Shown here piece after piece: positions 29,637 to 38,737 of a stretch of 40,080 bases of DNA; the first letter of the stretch is position 1; every line of letters starts with the position of its first letter. Position numbers and translations under genes: made by a program. This DNA comes from AC-32 sp046726435. GTDB lineage: Bacteria > Actinomycetota > Thermoleophilia > Gaiellales > Gaiellaceae. The stretch lies in NCBI GenBank assembly GCA_046726435.1, contig JBKPAM010000027.1, positions 1 through 40,080 of the forward strand. The letters run 5' to 3'. The notes beneath the pieces are model-generated. The model did not search any database. It had not been told where the DNA came from and saw only the letters and a program-made list of their open reading frames with translations.

Positions 29637-30608
29637 TCAGGCGGCTAGCCACTCGCGCAGCTCGGTGTGGCGCTCGGCGGGCGCGCCCTCCAGCTCGGCG
29701 CGCAGCTCGCCCACCGTGCCGTAGCGCTCGGCGACGACGTCGTGGGTGTGGATCGTCTCCAGGTTCACCTGGCGCGAGAGGAGGAAGTCGGAGTCGTCGA
29801 GCCCCGGGTAGCTGGAGAGCGCGTCGCGCAAGGCGATCCGCACCGAGTCCTCGACGAAGCGCGGCTGCAGGTGGGCGTGCTCGACGACGAAGAGCTCGTC
29901 CGGCCGCTTCAGCAGCTCGTAGACCGGTGAGCTCATCGAACCCTCGACGATTCGCACCAGCTCCTCCGCGTTGACGCGTTCCTCCGAGCCGACGAACAGC
30001 GTCCCGCGCCCGCGCTGGTTGTGAGTCGCGAGCGGTACCAGCTCGAGGATGCGCTCCACGTCGAGCTCGCCGAAGCCGGCCTCCCCGAGCCGCTCGGCCG
30101 CGCGCTCCCGCACGAGGCCCTGGGCGCAGGGGCAGGCGTTGATGCCCGTCGCCTCGACGCCGACGAGCCGCCGCGTTCCCTCCTCCGAGGCCGCCGCGAG
30201 CCCGATCAGCGAGACCATCTCCTGCGTCGCCATCCCGGTCACGGGGGTCTCGCGCTCCAGCGGGTAGCGCGCGACGATCTGGACCTCCGCCCGGAGCGCG
30301 TGCTGGCGCTGGACGATGTGCGCGGCGATGTGCTCGGCGAGGTTCTCGACCAGCAGCGCCTCGCCGATCACAACCTCCTCGATCGCTTCCTCGAACAGCT
30401 CCGGGAAGCGCGACATGTGCACGCCCTTCCGGTCGTGGTCGAGGTCGACGGTGCAGTCGATCTCGGCTGCGATCAGCTTCTCCGACCCGCTGTGGCTGAT
30501 CCGGATCGCCTTCTGGACCCCGCGCACGCCCGCGCGCGAAAGCCCGAGGGGCACCTCGGAGGGCGCCGCCTGCAGGTCGTGTGCTAGAAGCTGCCGAAGC
30601 TCGTTCAC
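29637..30608 (-). CDS. folE2: GTP cyclohydrolase FolE2/MptA type
   Basis: Catalyses the first step of folate or queuosine-related pterin synthesis from GTP. The 323-residue protein has the FolE2 signature GINACPCAQ with the metal cysteine, RYPLERETPVTGMATQE, PLATHNQRGRG and SRQVNLETIHTHDV near the C-terminus. It is of the FolE2/MptA subgroup in length and motifs. GTG 30608 is chosen because TAGCGT stands seven bases upstream; the longer frame (to 31001) covers the next gene on the other strand. It pairs in pathway with thyX, which also depends on folate. Confidence 0.9.
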   Translation of the reverse strand: MNELRQLLAHDLQAAPSEVPLGLSRAGVRGVQKAIRISHSGSEKLIAAEIDCTVDLDHDRKGVHMSRFPELFEEAIEEVVIGEALLVENLAEHIAAHIVQRQHALRAEVQIVARYPLERETPVTGMATQEMVSLIGLAAASEEGTRRLVGVEATGINACPCAQGLVRERAAERLGEAGFGELDVERILELVPLATHNQRGRGTLFVGSEERVNAEELVRIVEGSMSSPVYELLKRPDELFVVEHAHLQPRFVEDSVRIALRDALSSYPGLDDSDFLLSRQVNLETIHTHDVVAERYGTVGELRAELEGAPAERHTELREWLAA

Positions 30609-30615
30609 CGCAGCA

Positions 30616-30621
30616 ACGCTA
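30616..30621 (-). promoter_or_regulatory. -10-like TAGCGT, leaderless start of folE2
   Basis: On the minus strand TAGCGT, seven bases, then GTG 30608. It lies in the 29-bp gap to the divergent kinase-like gene. Confidence 0.4.
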
Positions 30622-30637
30622 CCTACCGACCCTCTCC

Positions 30638-31219
30638 TTGGCCGAAGATCCCCAGTTCGCGCCGCTCGTGATGCTTGCGTGCCACGACCTCCGCACGCCG
30701 CTCGCGACCGTGCACGGCTTCGCGAACACCCTCGGCCGGTCCGAGGGGCTCGACGAGACCTCCGCGCGCTACGTCGAGATGATCGAGACCGCCTCGAAGC
30801 AGATCGCGGAGCTGATCGACGAGCTCTCCGTCGCCGCTCGGCTCGCGGCGGGCCGCTACGACCCGCCGTTGCGCGCGGTCGACACGCTAGAGCTCGCCCG
30901 ATCGGCCGCGGAACCGCTCGGCGCCGACCGCGTCGGCCTGACCGGCGAGGGCAGCGAGGTCGAGCTCGACCCGGACGCGGTCGGTAGGGCAATCGGCGCA
31001 CTTGCCCGCTGCGCCCTCCGGCACGGCGGGCTCGAGCGGGTCGAGCTCGAGGTCCAAGGCTCCGAGCTCACGCTCACCCCGGTGACCCCCGCATCGGCGC
31101 CGGTCGTGCTCGGCGAGGACCTGCGCGACCTCGGTGCGGCGGTGGCCGTGCGGGTCATCAGGGCGCGCGGCGGGAGCGTCGAGCTCGCCGGCGAGACGCT
31201 GCGGATCCGCCTCGCGTGA
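30638..31219 (+). CDS. Degenerate histidine kinase-like protein
   Basis: A 193-residue protein. A HisKA-type dimerisation helix has the H-box VMLACHDLRTPLATVHGFAN, with the phospho-accepting His intact. The following ATPase region is short and damaged: where the N-box asparagine should be the sequence reads IGALARCALRHGG, and only LRDLGAAVAVRVIRARGGSV recalls the G2 region. So autophosphorylation is unlikely; it may be a phosphotransfer or partner protein. TTG 30638 is taken as start; GTG 30668 and ATG 30671 would remove most of the sequence before the H-box. Its stop overlaps the next gene (GTGA at 31216-31219). Confidence 0.6.
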   Translation: MAEDPQFAPLVMLACHDLRTPLATVHGFANTLGRSEGLDETSARYVEMIETASKQIAELIDELSVAARLAAGRYDPPLRAVDTLELARSAAEPLGADRVGLTGEGSEVELDPDAVGRAIGALARCALRHGGLERVELEVQGSELTLTPVTPASAPVVLGEDLRDLGAAVAVRVIRARGGSVELAGETLRIRLA

Positions 31220-32283
31220 CGGACGCGTTCGTCAACGTCGACGACTTCGAGGAGGCGGCCAGGGAGCGCCTCGATCCCGGCGTCTACGGCTACATCGCGG
31301 GAGGCGCGGGCGACGAGCAGACCCTGCGGGCCAATGCGGCCGCGTTTTCGCGCTGGGAGCTGCGGCCGCGCGTCCTCGTCGACGTCGGCAGCGTCACGAC
31401 CGCGACCACGGTGCTCGGCTCCGAAGTCGCCCTGCCGATCCTCGTCGCGCCGTCAGCGTTTCAGCGCCTGGCCGATCCCGAGGCGGAGCTGTCGACGGCG
31501 CGCGCGGCGGCTGCTGCGGGCACGGTGATGATCCTCGCGACTCTCTCGAGCGTCACGCCGGCGGAGCTCGCCTCGGCCGCGCCGGATGGAGCACGCTGGT
31601 TCCAGCTCTACTGGTCGCGCGACCGCGGCTTCACGAAGGCCCTGGTCGAGGCGGCCGTGAAGGCCGGCTTCGAGGCGCTCGTGCTCACGGTCGACCTGCC
31701 GGTCCCGGGCCGCCGCGAGCGAGACCTACGCGCCCGCTTCGCGCTGCCCGAAGACCTGCCGCTGCCGAACCTGCCGGTCAGGGTCCAGGGCGAGAGCTTC
31801 CACACCGCACTGCACGCGGCGGTCGACGACACTCTCACGTGGCACGATCTCGAGTGGCTGCACTCCGTGTGCTCCCTGCCGCTCGTGGTGAAGGGCGTCC
31901 TGACCGCCGAGGACGCGCTGCTGGCCGCGGAGCACGGCGCGGCTGCGGTCGTCGTCTCCAACCACGGCGGGCGCCAGCTCGACGGCGTGCCGGCCGCGCT
32001 CGACGTCCTGCCCGAGGTCGCGGAGGCTGTCGGCGAACGACTCGAGGTGCTGGTCGACGGCGGCGTCCGACGCGGCGCAGACGTGCTGAAGGCGCTGGCG
32101 CTCGGCGCGCGGGCCACGCTCTCCGGCCGCGCGGTGCTGTGGGGGCTCGCTGCCGCGGGCGAAGAGGGCGCGACGCGCGTGCTCCAGCTCCTGCGAGACG
32201 AGATCGAGCTCGGGCTCAAGCTGCTCGGCTGCCCTTCGCCCGCGGACGTGACGCGCAACCACGTTCGCCGGGCGACCGTATGA
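31216..32283 (+). CDS. FMN-dependent alpha-hydroxy-acid oxidase/dehydrogenase
   Basis: A 355-residue TIM-barrel flavoprotein that oxidises 2-hydroxy acids such as lactate or glycolate. Catalytic residues are in place: Tyr in VYGYIAGGAGDE, ARWFQLYW, PLVVKGVLT (Lys), and SNHGGRQLDG (His and Arg). VLVDGGVRRGADVLKALALG binds FMN phosphate. Whether it is an oxidase or a dehydrogenase is not clear, since both share these motifs. GTG 31216 overlaps the kinase-like gene's stop; its own stop overlaps the hydrolase start (ATGA at 32280-32283), so three genes are translated together. Confidence 0.9.
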   Translation: MTDAFVNVDDFEEAARERLDPGVYGYIAGGAGDEQTLRANAAAFSRWELRPRVLVDVGSVTTATTVLGSEVALPILVAPSAFQRLADPEAELSTARAAAAAGTVMILATLSSVTPAELASAAPDGARWFQLYWSRDRGFTKALVEAAVKAGFEALVLTVDLPVPGRRERDLRARFALPEDLPLPNLPVRVQGESFHTALHAAVDDTLTWHDLEWLHSVCSLPLVVKGVLTAEDALLAAEHGAAAVVVSNHGGRQLDGVPAALDVLPEVAEAVGERLEVLVDGGVRRGADVLKALALGARATLSGRAVLWGLAAAGEEGATRVLQLLRDEIELGLKLLGCPSPADVTRNHVRRATV

Positions 32284-33176
32284 TCCCGTCCGTGCGCGAG
32301 GGGACGCTCACGACGCGGGACGGCCGCACGCTGGCCTACCTCGAGCGCGGCCCGCAAGACGGCGTGCCGGTGATCCTCTCGCACGGGACTCCGGGCAGCC
32401 GACTCACGCGCCACCCGGATGCAGACATCTACGAGCGCCACGGCGTGCGCGTGGTCGCTTACGACCGCCCGGGCTACGGCGGCTCCGATCCGCACCGCGG
32501 CCGCTCGGTCGCGGACGCGCCGGCCGACATCGCCGCCATCGCCGACGAGCTCGGCCTGGAGCGCTTCGCGGTCGTCGGCGGGTCGGGGGGCGCGCCGCAC
32601 GCGCTTGCCTGCGGGGCCCTGCTCGGCGAGCGGGTGGCCCGCGTCGGAGCTCTCGTCACGCCGGCACCCTTCGATGACGACAGCTTCGACTTCTTCGACG
32701 GCCTCGCCGATCTCAACGTCAAGGAGTTCAACGCCGCGCTCGCGGGCGAGGCCGCCATCGAGGCGTTCCTGCAGGCGTACGTCGACGGCATCCGCGCCGA
32801 CGTCGACGCGGTGATCGACGAGATGCTGACCGAGCTGCCGGAGATCGACCGCGAGCGTGCGTCCAAGCCCGAGCAGCGCGCGATCATGAGGGGGTCCTGG
32901 CTCGAGGCCGTCCGCCAGGGCTCGCGCGGCTGGGCCGACGACGACCTGGCCTTCGCAAAGCCATGGGGATTCGAGCTCGAGGACGTCCACGCCGAGACGC
33001 GCGTCTGGCAGGGCGAGCTGGACGTGCTCACCCCGCGTCCGCACGGCGAGTACGTCGCGGCGCGCCTCCCGAACGCGCGCTTCGAGTTGCTCGAGGGCGG
33101 CGGCCACTTCCTGGACGAGGAGTGGGGCGTCGTCTTCGACTGGCTAACCGCAGGGGCCAAGGCGGCGACCCCCTGA
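32280..33176 (+). CDS. Alpha/beta hydrolase
   Basis: A 298-residue alpha/beta hydrolase. The oxyanion region PVILSHGTPGSRL, the nucleophile elbow VVGGSGGAPHAL (Ser between glycines), an Asp in GELDVLTP and the His of LLEGGGHFLDEE form a plausible catalytic triad. The sequence VVAYDRPGYGGSD precedes it. Substrate cannot be assigned; context with a hydroxy-acid oxidase and a VOC protein suggests an ester or lactone intermediate, which is a guess. ATG 32280 overlaps the previous stop, and its own stop forms TGATG with the next gene. Confidence 0.85.
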   Translation: MIPSVREGTLTTRDGRTLAYLERGPQDGVPVILSHGTPGSRLTRHPDADIYERHGVRVVAYDRPGYGGSDPHRGRSVADAPADIAAIADELGLERFAVVGGSGGAPHALACGALLGERVARVGALVTPAPFDDDSFDFFDGLADLNVKEFNAALAGEAAIEAFLQAYVDGIRADVDAVIDEMLTELPEIDRERASKPEQRAIMRGSWLEAVRQGSRGWADDDLAFAKPWGFELEDVHAETRVWQGELDVLTPRPHGEYVAARLPNARFELLEGGGHFLDEEWGVVFDWLTAGAKAATP

Positions 33177-33550
33177 TGCACGTCGTCCTCGCAGTGGCCG
33201 ACGTCGACCGGTCGTACGCGTTCTACCGTGAGGTCTTCGGCTGGGAGTCGCACCTCGAGTGGCCAGGGGAGTACACGGAGCTCGTTCTCTACACCGACGA
33301 CCGCTTGGGGCTCTACCGCCGCGACGGCTGGGCCGAGACCGCGGGGGCGACGCCTGCCGAGCTGAACGGCGCGGTGTCTCCGGCCTACCTCTACGTGCGA
33401 GTCGACGATCTCGACGGCACCCTCGCCCGGCTCGAGGCCGCCGGTGCGCGTCCGCTCAGCCCGCGCCGGGCGCGCGGTTGGGGCGACGAGGCGGCGTACT
33501 TCGCCGACCCGGACGGCAACGTCGTCGCGGTCGCGACGCGCCGGGCCTAG
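33176..33550 (+). CDS. VOC superfamily protein (glyoxalase-like)
   Basis: A 124-residue single-domain vicinal-oxygen-chelate protein: HVVLAVADVDRSYAFYREVF at the start and AYFADPDGNVVAVATR at the end, with the Glu/His metal positions only partly clear. It could be a lyase, dioxygenase or resistance protein, or a non-enzymatic binder. It is coupled to the hydrolase through TGATG. The convergent gap after it (33551-33596) holds a small GCCC-TTT-GGGC hairpin only. Confidence 0.78.
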   Translation: MHVVLAVADVDRSYAFYREVFGWESHLEWPGEYTELVLYTDDRLGLYRRDGWAETAGATPAELNGAVSPAYLYVRVDDLDGTLARLEAAGARPLSPRRARGWGDEAAYFADPDGNVVAVATRRA

Positions 33551-33596
33551 GGCCGCTGCGCCGCCGCTCCCGCGTAACTCGAGGCCGCCCTTTGGG

Positions 33597-34424
33597 CTAA
33601 CGCAGCAGCCGCGACAGCCGGCGGTCCTTCAGAACACGACTTCCGGTCTGGCAGCTTGGGCAGTAGTAGATCGTGTGCTCCTCGAAGTCGACGCGCTCGA
33701 TCGGTGTGCCGCAGACGTAGCAGGGCTCGCGGAGCTTGTTGTGCACGCGGTAGACCTTCGCGTCCTTCGCGCCGCGCTCGCGTAGCTCGAGGCCTCGCGT
33801 GAGCTCCGAGTCGATTGCCTCAGCGAGGGTCTGGACCTGTTCCGGGGACAGTCCCTGGGCCGGGGCGTACGGAGACAGGCGCGCGGTGTGGAGGATCTCG
33901 TTCGCCCACGCTCGGCCGATGCCCGCGATCACGCGCTGGTCGCGCAGGAGCGAGTGAAGCCGGCGCGGCTGGTCGGCCAGGATCTGCCCGAGCCGCTCCG
34001 CGCCGAGGCCGAGCGCCTCCGGGCCGAGGTGCTCGAGCTCCGCCTGCGCGGCCTCCGGGCTCAGCAGCCAGACACCGGCCCGCTTCTTCGGCCCGCCCTC
34101 GGTGAGCACGAGCTCGCCCCCGCCCTCGAAACGCAGGCGGAAGGCCGGCCTCTTCGGGCCCTTCTCGCCCGCTCGGAGGTAGCGGACGCGCCCCGCGGAC
34201 ATCAGGTGAATCAGCAGGACGAGCTCTCCGTCCTCGGTCGGGAAGAGCAGCCGCTTCGCCCGCCGCTCGGCTCCGGCGAGCCGCCGGCCCTCCAGGACCG
34301 AGAGCGGCGGGTCGAAGGTCTTCAGCGTCGCGACGTGAGCGGGGCCCGCGTGCTCGATCGGGAACGCGCTGACCGGATCGTCGAGCGAGCGCCTCAGAGC
34401 CTCAACCTCAGGTAGTTCCGGCAA
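33597..34424 (-). CDS. Fpg/Nei family DNA glycosylase
   Basis: Removes oxidised bases from DNA. The 275-residue protein begins PELPEVEALRR, with the catalytic Pro after the start codon and Glu3; RAKRLL holds the conserved Lys, and PCYVCGTPIERV with YYCPSCQTG forms the C-terminal zinc finger. Fpg (MutM) and Nei-type members share these, so the exact substrate is open. The start is TTG 34424 with GGGAGGG upstream. It starts 14 bases from the divergent asparaginase gene. Confidence 0.9.
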   Translation of the reverse strand: MPELPEVEALRRSLDDPVSAFPIEHAGPAHVATLKTFDPPLSVLEGRRLAGAERRAKRLLFPTEDGELVLLIHLMSAGRVRYLRAGEKGPKRPAFRLRFEGGGELVLTEGGPKKRAGVWLLSPEAAQAELEHLGPEALGLGAERLGQILADQPRRLHSLLRDQRVIAGIGRAWANEILHTARLSPYAPAQGLSPEQVQTLAEAIDSELTRGLELRERGAKDAKVYRVHNKLREPCYVCGTPIERVDFEEHTIYYCPSCQTGSRVLKDRRLSRLLR

Positions 34425-34438
34425 TTACCCTCCCTGCA

Positions 34439-35326
34439 ATGAATGAGCCGCTCAGGGTAGCCGTGCGCCGTGGAGCGATTCTCGAGTGCGTCCACGAGGT
34501 CCACGCCGTGGCCCTGCGCGACGGCACCGTGCTCGCGGCTGCCGGCGACCCGTCGCGGCCCGCCTCGCTGCGGTCGTCGGCCAAGCCGATCCAGGCGTTG
34601 CTTCTCGCGCGCGCGCGCGAGGATCTGGAACAGGACGAGGTGGCGATCGCTGCGGCCTCGCACTACGGCACGCCTGAGCACGTCGAGGTGGTGCGGCGGC
34701 TGCTGGCGGCGACGGACGGCCGCGAGGAGGAGCTCCGCTGCGGCCTACAACCGGGCCGGCCACCAGAGCCCATCTTCCACAACTGCTCCGGCAAGCACGC
34801 GGCGATGCTGGCCGTCTGCCGCACGAACGGGTGGCCGCTCGACGACTACCGCGATGACGACCACCCGCTGCAGCTCGCCCTCGTCGGCGAGGTGGCGGCG
34901 GCAGCCGAGCTCGATCCGAACGAGGTCGAGACGGGGCCCGACGGCTGCGGCGTCGTCTGTTTCGGCGTGCCGCTCGAACGCGCCGCGGCAGCGTTCTCGC
35001 GCTTCGAGCGGCTCGACGGCGGCGACCGGATCGCGGCTGCGATGCGCGCCCGGCCCGAGCTGATCGGCGGCGAGGGCTCGACCGACACCGAGTTGATGCG
35101 CGCGAGCCCGGGCTGGATCGCCAAGGGCGGGGCCGAGGGCTTGATGTGCGCAGCCTCGAGCGACGGCGTCGGGCTCGCGGTGAAGGTCGCGGACGGCAAC
35201 GCGCGCGCTCTCCGGCCCGCGCTGGCGGCGTTCGGAGCCGCCTTCGGTCTCGAGCTGCCGGGGTTCGCAGAGGTGACCCTGAAGGACACGCGCGGCCGGC
35301 CCGCGGCCATCATCTCGCTCGTGTAA
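34439..35326 (+). CDS. Asparaginase II family protein
   Basis: A 295-residue protein of the PF06089-type asparaginase family: LRSSAKPIQALLL, SHYGTPEHVEVV, HNCSGKHAAMLAVCR and GPDGCGVVCFGVPL are the conserved blocks in order. Members of this family hydrolyse asparagine to aspartate. The ATG at 34439 has no clear Shine-Dalgarno. It shares a short divergent region with the Fpg-family gene. Length is normal for the family. Confidence 0.88.
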   Translation: MNEPLRVAVRRGAILECVHEVHAVALRDGTVLAAAGDPSRPASLRSSAKPIQALLLARAREDLEQDEVAIAAASHYGTPEHVEVVRRLLAATDGREEELRCGLQPGRPPEPIFHNCSGKHAAMLAVCRTNGWPLDDYRDDDHPLQLALVGEVAAAAELDPNEVETGPDGCGVVCFGVPLERAAAAFSRFERLDGGDRIAAAMRARPELIGGEGSTDTELMRASPGWIAKGGAEGLMCAASSDGVGLAVKVADGNARALRPALAAFGAAFGLELPGFAEVTLKDTRGRPAAIISLV

Positions 35327-35334
35327 CGAAATTG

Positions 35335-35363
35335 TTTCGATTTTCCGAATTCGCGTGTAACAT
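35335..35363 (+). promoter_or_regulatory. Promoter candidate of the principal sigma gene
   Basis: TTTCGA (35335-35340), 17 bases, TAACAT (35358-35363), in an unusually A/T-rich stretch. GAAA-TTG-TTTC overlaps the -35 and could be an operator. About 95 bases of leader would precede the GTG at 35459. Confidence 0.4.
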
Positions 35364-35458
35364 CCGACGCGCACTGAGGGTGAGCCGGGGATGGGACGCA
35401 CCGGCTCTTGTGGTTTTTAGGTAGGTCGCAGCCAGCCGCGAGACAGCCGGGAGGTCAA

Positions 35459-36553
<1,095 letters not shown>

Positions 36554-36557
36554 AGGC

Positions 36558-36582
36558 ACGGAGGAACCCCTGGTTCCCCCGT
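36558..36582. repeat. Hairpin of the GGGGAAACC family after rpoD
   Basis: ACGG-A-GGAACC, loop CCT, GGTTCC-C-CCGT (11 pairs, one mismatch), then GAGCCCCCTCCTTT. The right flank resembles that of the palindrome at 13335-13361. It may terminate rpoD, but there is no long T-run. The rest of the gap to 36775 also has a GCCGGGC-TAA-GCCCGGC hairpin at 36678-36694. Confidence 0.5.
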
Positions 36583-36677
36583 GAGCCCCCTCCTTTCGAG
36601 ACGTTTCCTGCGTTCCGGCGTTTCACATGCCGGCGGCTCGAAGCTCGGGCGAACGTTCCCGGCGCCCTGAGCCTCCC

Positions 36678-36694
36678 GCCGGGCTAAGCCCGGC
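36678..36694. other. Perfect 7-bp hairpin, GCCGGGC-TAA-GCCCGGC
   Basis: A short GC-rich stem-loop in the 222-bp gap between rpoD and the VOC gene. It is similar to the second hairpin of the two-hairpin repeat, but the CGCTTGCG part is not seen nearby. Confidence 0.35.
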
Positions 36695-36755
36695 TCCGGC
36701 GGCCATTCGCGGCGATGCAAAGGAGCTGACTAGAGACACTGCTCACTCGGTGGCC

Positions 36756-36773
36756 CGTCGTAGAATCACGACG
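36756..36773 (+). promoter_or_regulatory. -10-like TAGAAT inside an inverted repeat
   Basis: CGTCGT and ACGACG (36756-36761, 36768-36773) flank AGAATC, so TAGAAT (36761-36766) straddles the left arm and centre of the inverted repeat. It lies nine bases before GTG 36776. Promoter and operator overlap is possible; the spacing is longer than at other leaderless starts here. Confidence 0.35.
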
Positions 36774-36775
36774 GC

Positions 36776-37201
36776 GTGGCTTCCCAGCCGAATCGTGCGA
36801 TCCCGATGCTCTCCTACGAGGACGTCGGGGCCGCGGTTGACTGGCTGACCGAGGCGTTCGGGTTCCACGAGTCGGGCGAGCGCTTCAGCGGCGACGAGGG
36901 ACGGGTCACGCACGCGGAGCTCTCGCTCGACGGCGCGACCGTGTTCCTCGGCTGGCCGGGCCCGGACTACCGGAGCCCGAAGCGCCACGCGGAGGAGTGC
37001 GAGCAGGCGGCGCGTTGGCTCTCCACCCCATGGGTGATCGACGGCGTCCACGTCGAGGTCGACGATCTCGACGCGCACTACGAGCACGCGCGCGGTGCGG
37101 GCGCGACGATCCTCCGGGAGCCGGAAGACCTGCCTTTCGGACGGCTTTACTCGGCGGCGGACCTCGAGGGCCACCGCTGGATGTTCATGCAGCCGAAGTA
37201 G
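36776..37201 (+). CDS. VOC superfamily protein
   Basis: A 141-residue glyoxalase/bleomycin-resistance-type protein. AIPMLSYEDVGAAVDWLTEA at the start, GRVTHAELSLDGATVFLG in the middle and LYSAADLEGHRWMFMQ at the end match VOC proteins of the PhnB/bleomycin-resistance sort. No substrate can be assigned. The stop is next to the stop of the convergent zinc-ribbon gene. No Shine-Dalgarno is visible. Confidence 0.8.
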   Translation: MASQPNRAIPMLSYEDVGAAVDWLTEAFGFHESGERFSGDEGRVTHAELSLDGATVFLGWPGPDYRSPKRHAEECEQAARWLSTPWVIDGVHVEVDDLDAHYEHARGAGATILREPEDLPFGRLYSAADLEGHRWMFMQPK

Positions 37202-37351
37202 CTAGGCCTGCTCGGCGCGGTCGACCGGCACGAACAGCCGGCAATGCGGGCACTTGTAGCCCCGCGGGCCCTGCGCAGTCGAGGCGACGAGCAGCTCGCC
37301 CTCGAACTCTTTCCCGCAATGCGGGCACACGATGCGGTGCTGAGGGGCCAT
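37202..37351 (-). CDS. Small zinc-ribbon protein (49 residues)
   Basis: A 49-residue protein with two CPHC motifs, IVCPHCGKEF and YKCPHCRLF, that can bind one zinc as a ribbon. The start is ATG 37351, with TAGCTT seven bases upstream (37359-37364 on this strand), the leaderless layout. It lies between the VOC gene (stops adjacent) and the aminotransferase. Such proteins may bind RNA polymerase, ribosomes or nucleic acid; no function can be named. Confidence 0.75.
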   Translation of the reverse strand: MAPQHRIVCPHCGKEFEGELLVASTAQGPRGYKCPHCRLFVPVDRAEQA

Positions 37352-37358
37352 GAAAGTC

Positions 37359-37364
37359 AAGCTA
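37359..37364 (-). promoter_or_regulatory. -10-like TAGCTT, leaderless start of the zinc-ribbon gene
   Basis: On the minus strand TAGCTT, seven bases, then ATG 37351. Confidence 0.45.
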
Positions 37365-37422
37365 GCAACAGCTACCCGGTCCTCGACGCTTCCAACCGCT
37401 CCAAACGCGAGCCGCGGAACCG

Positions 37423-38592
37423 CTACAGCGAGCGCTGGAGGATCGCCAGGCCGCGCTCGAGCTCCTCGTCGCTCGCCGTCAGCGGCGGCAGCAGGCGGAT
37501 GACGTTGCCGTAGAGGCCGCAGGAGAGCAGGAGCAAGCCGTGGCCGCGGGCGGCGACTGTGATCTCGCGGGCGCGCTCGGGCGTACGGTCAGCCAGCTCC
37601 ACCGCCAGCATCGGCCCGAGGCCGCGCACCTCGCCGATCTCGTTGTGGCGGGAGGCGAGCTCGTCCAGCCGCGAGCGGAGCAGCGCGGCGATCTCGCCCG
37701 CCCGCTCGCGGAATGAAGGCTCGGCGAGCTGGTCGAGGACGGCGCACGCGGCAGCGCACGAGACAGGGTTGCCGCCGAAGGTCCCGCCCAGGCCGCCGGG
37801 GTGAGGGGCGTCCATCAGCTCGGCCCTGCCGGTTACGGCCGCGAGCGGAAGGCCGCCACCGAGCGTCTTGCCGGAGACGATCAGGTCCGGCTCGACACCG
37901 GCGTGCTCGATCGCCCACACGGGCCCCGTGCGGCCACAGCCCGACTGCACCTCGTCGGCGACGTAGACGATCCCGTGCCGCTCGCAGAGCTCCTTCAATG
38001 CGCGCACGAACTCGGCCGGCATCGGGATGAACCCGCCCTCGCCCTGCACCGTCTCGAGCACCACGCAGGCGACCGCCTCGGCCGCCACGTCCTGCTTCAG
38101 CAGCAACTCGACCCCGGCGAGCGCGTCCTCGACGCTCACGCCGCCGTAGGGGTACGGCGCGGGGGCGCGGTAGACCTCCGGTGCGAGGGGCCCGAAGCCC
38201 TGCTTGTAGACGAGCTTCGAGGTCATCGCCATCGTCAGGTTCGTCCGTCCGTGGAAGGCGCGGTCGAAGACGATCACGCCGGGCCGCTTCGTTGCGGCGC
38301 GGGCGATCTTGACCGCGTTCTCGACCGCCTCTGCGCCGGAGTTGACGAGCAGTGTCTTCGTCTCGCTCTCACCCGGCCAGAGCGCGTCGAGGCGCCGTGC
38401 CACCTCGACGTAGGGCTCGTACAGCCCGACCATGAAGCACTGATGCAGGTAGTGGTCGACCTGCTCGTGGACCGCGCGGACGACCGCCTCGGGGTTGTGC
38501 CCGAGGTTCTGGCACGCGATCCCGCCGGCGAAGTCGAGGACCTCGTTGCCGTCCGCGTCCCAGAGCGTTGCGCCTTCGGCGCGCGCGACCAC
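37423..38592 (-). CDS. Class III aminotransferase (GabT-like), start codon uncertain
   Basis: PLP enzyme resembling 4-aminobutyrate aminotransferases. From GTG 38592 it is 389 residues, with VNSGAEAVENAVKIARAAT, ADEVQSGCGRTG and LIVSGKTLGGGLPLAAVTG (PLP lysine), and GGTFGGNPVSCAAACAV. The family usually begins about 30 residues earlier, and the sequence upstream in frame does read as that missing part (REGRERFVPRGIATTDFVVA). In-frame TAG lies at 38689-38691, and the only codon after it that could start the longer form is ATC at 38677-38679. So the true start may be ATC, or GTG 38592 with a shortened N-terminus. Substrate is unknown; no other GABA gene is present. Confidence 0.85.
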   Translation of the reverse strand: MVARAEGATLWDADGNEVLDFAGGIACQNLGHNPEAVVRAVHEQVDHYLHQCFMVGLYEPYVEVARRLDALWPGESETKTLLVNSGAEAVENAVKIARAATKRPGVIVFDRAFHGRTNLTMAMTSKLVYKQGFGPLAPEVYRAPAPYPYGGVSVEDALAGVELLLKQDVAAEAVACVVLETVQGEGGFIPMPAEFVRALKELCERHGIVYVADEVQSGCGRTGPVWAIEHAGVEPDLIVSGKTLGGGLPLAAVTGRAELMDAPHPGGLGGTFGGNPVSCAAACAVLDQLAEPSFRERAGEIAALLRSRLDELASRHNEIGEVRGLGPMLAVELADRTPERAREITVAARGHGLLLLSCGLYGNVIRLLPPLTASDEELERGLAILQRSL

Positions 38593-38737
38593 GAAGTCGG
38601 TGGTCGCGATTCCGCGCGGGACGAAGCGCTCGCGCCCCTCGCGAACGGTGGTCGAGTCGTGAAGCTGCTCGGTCTCGATCCTCGAACCCTACTGCGCCTG
38701 TTGCGCGGTGGCCGGGAAACCCCGAAGATCGAGCGGA

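Noticed and set aside
31134..33176. 680-codon frame that would fuse an Arg-rich protein to the alpha/beta hydrolase
   Set aside because: The first ~380 codons are an out-of-frame reading of the hydroxyacid oxidase; the hydrolase starts at ATG 32280.
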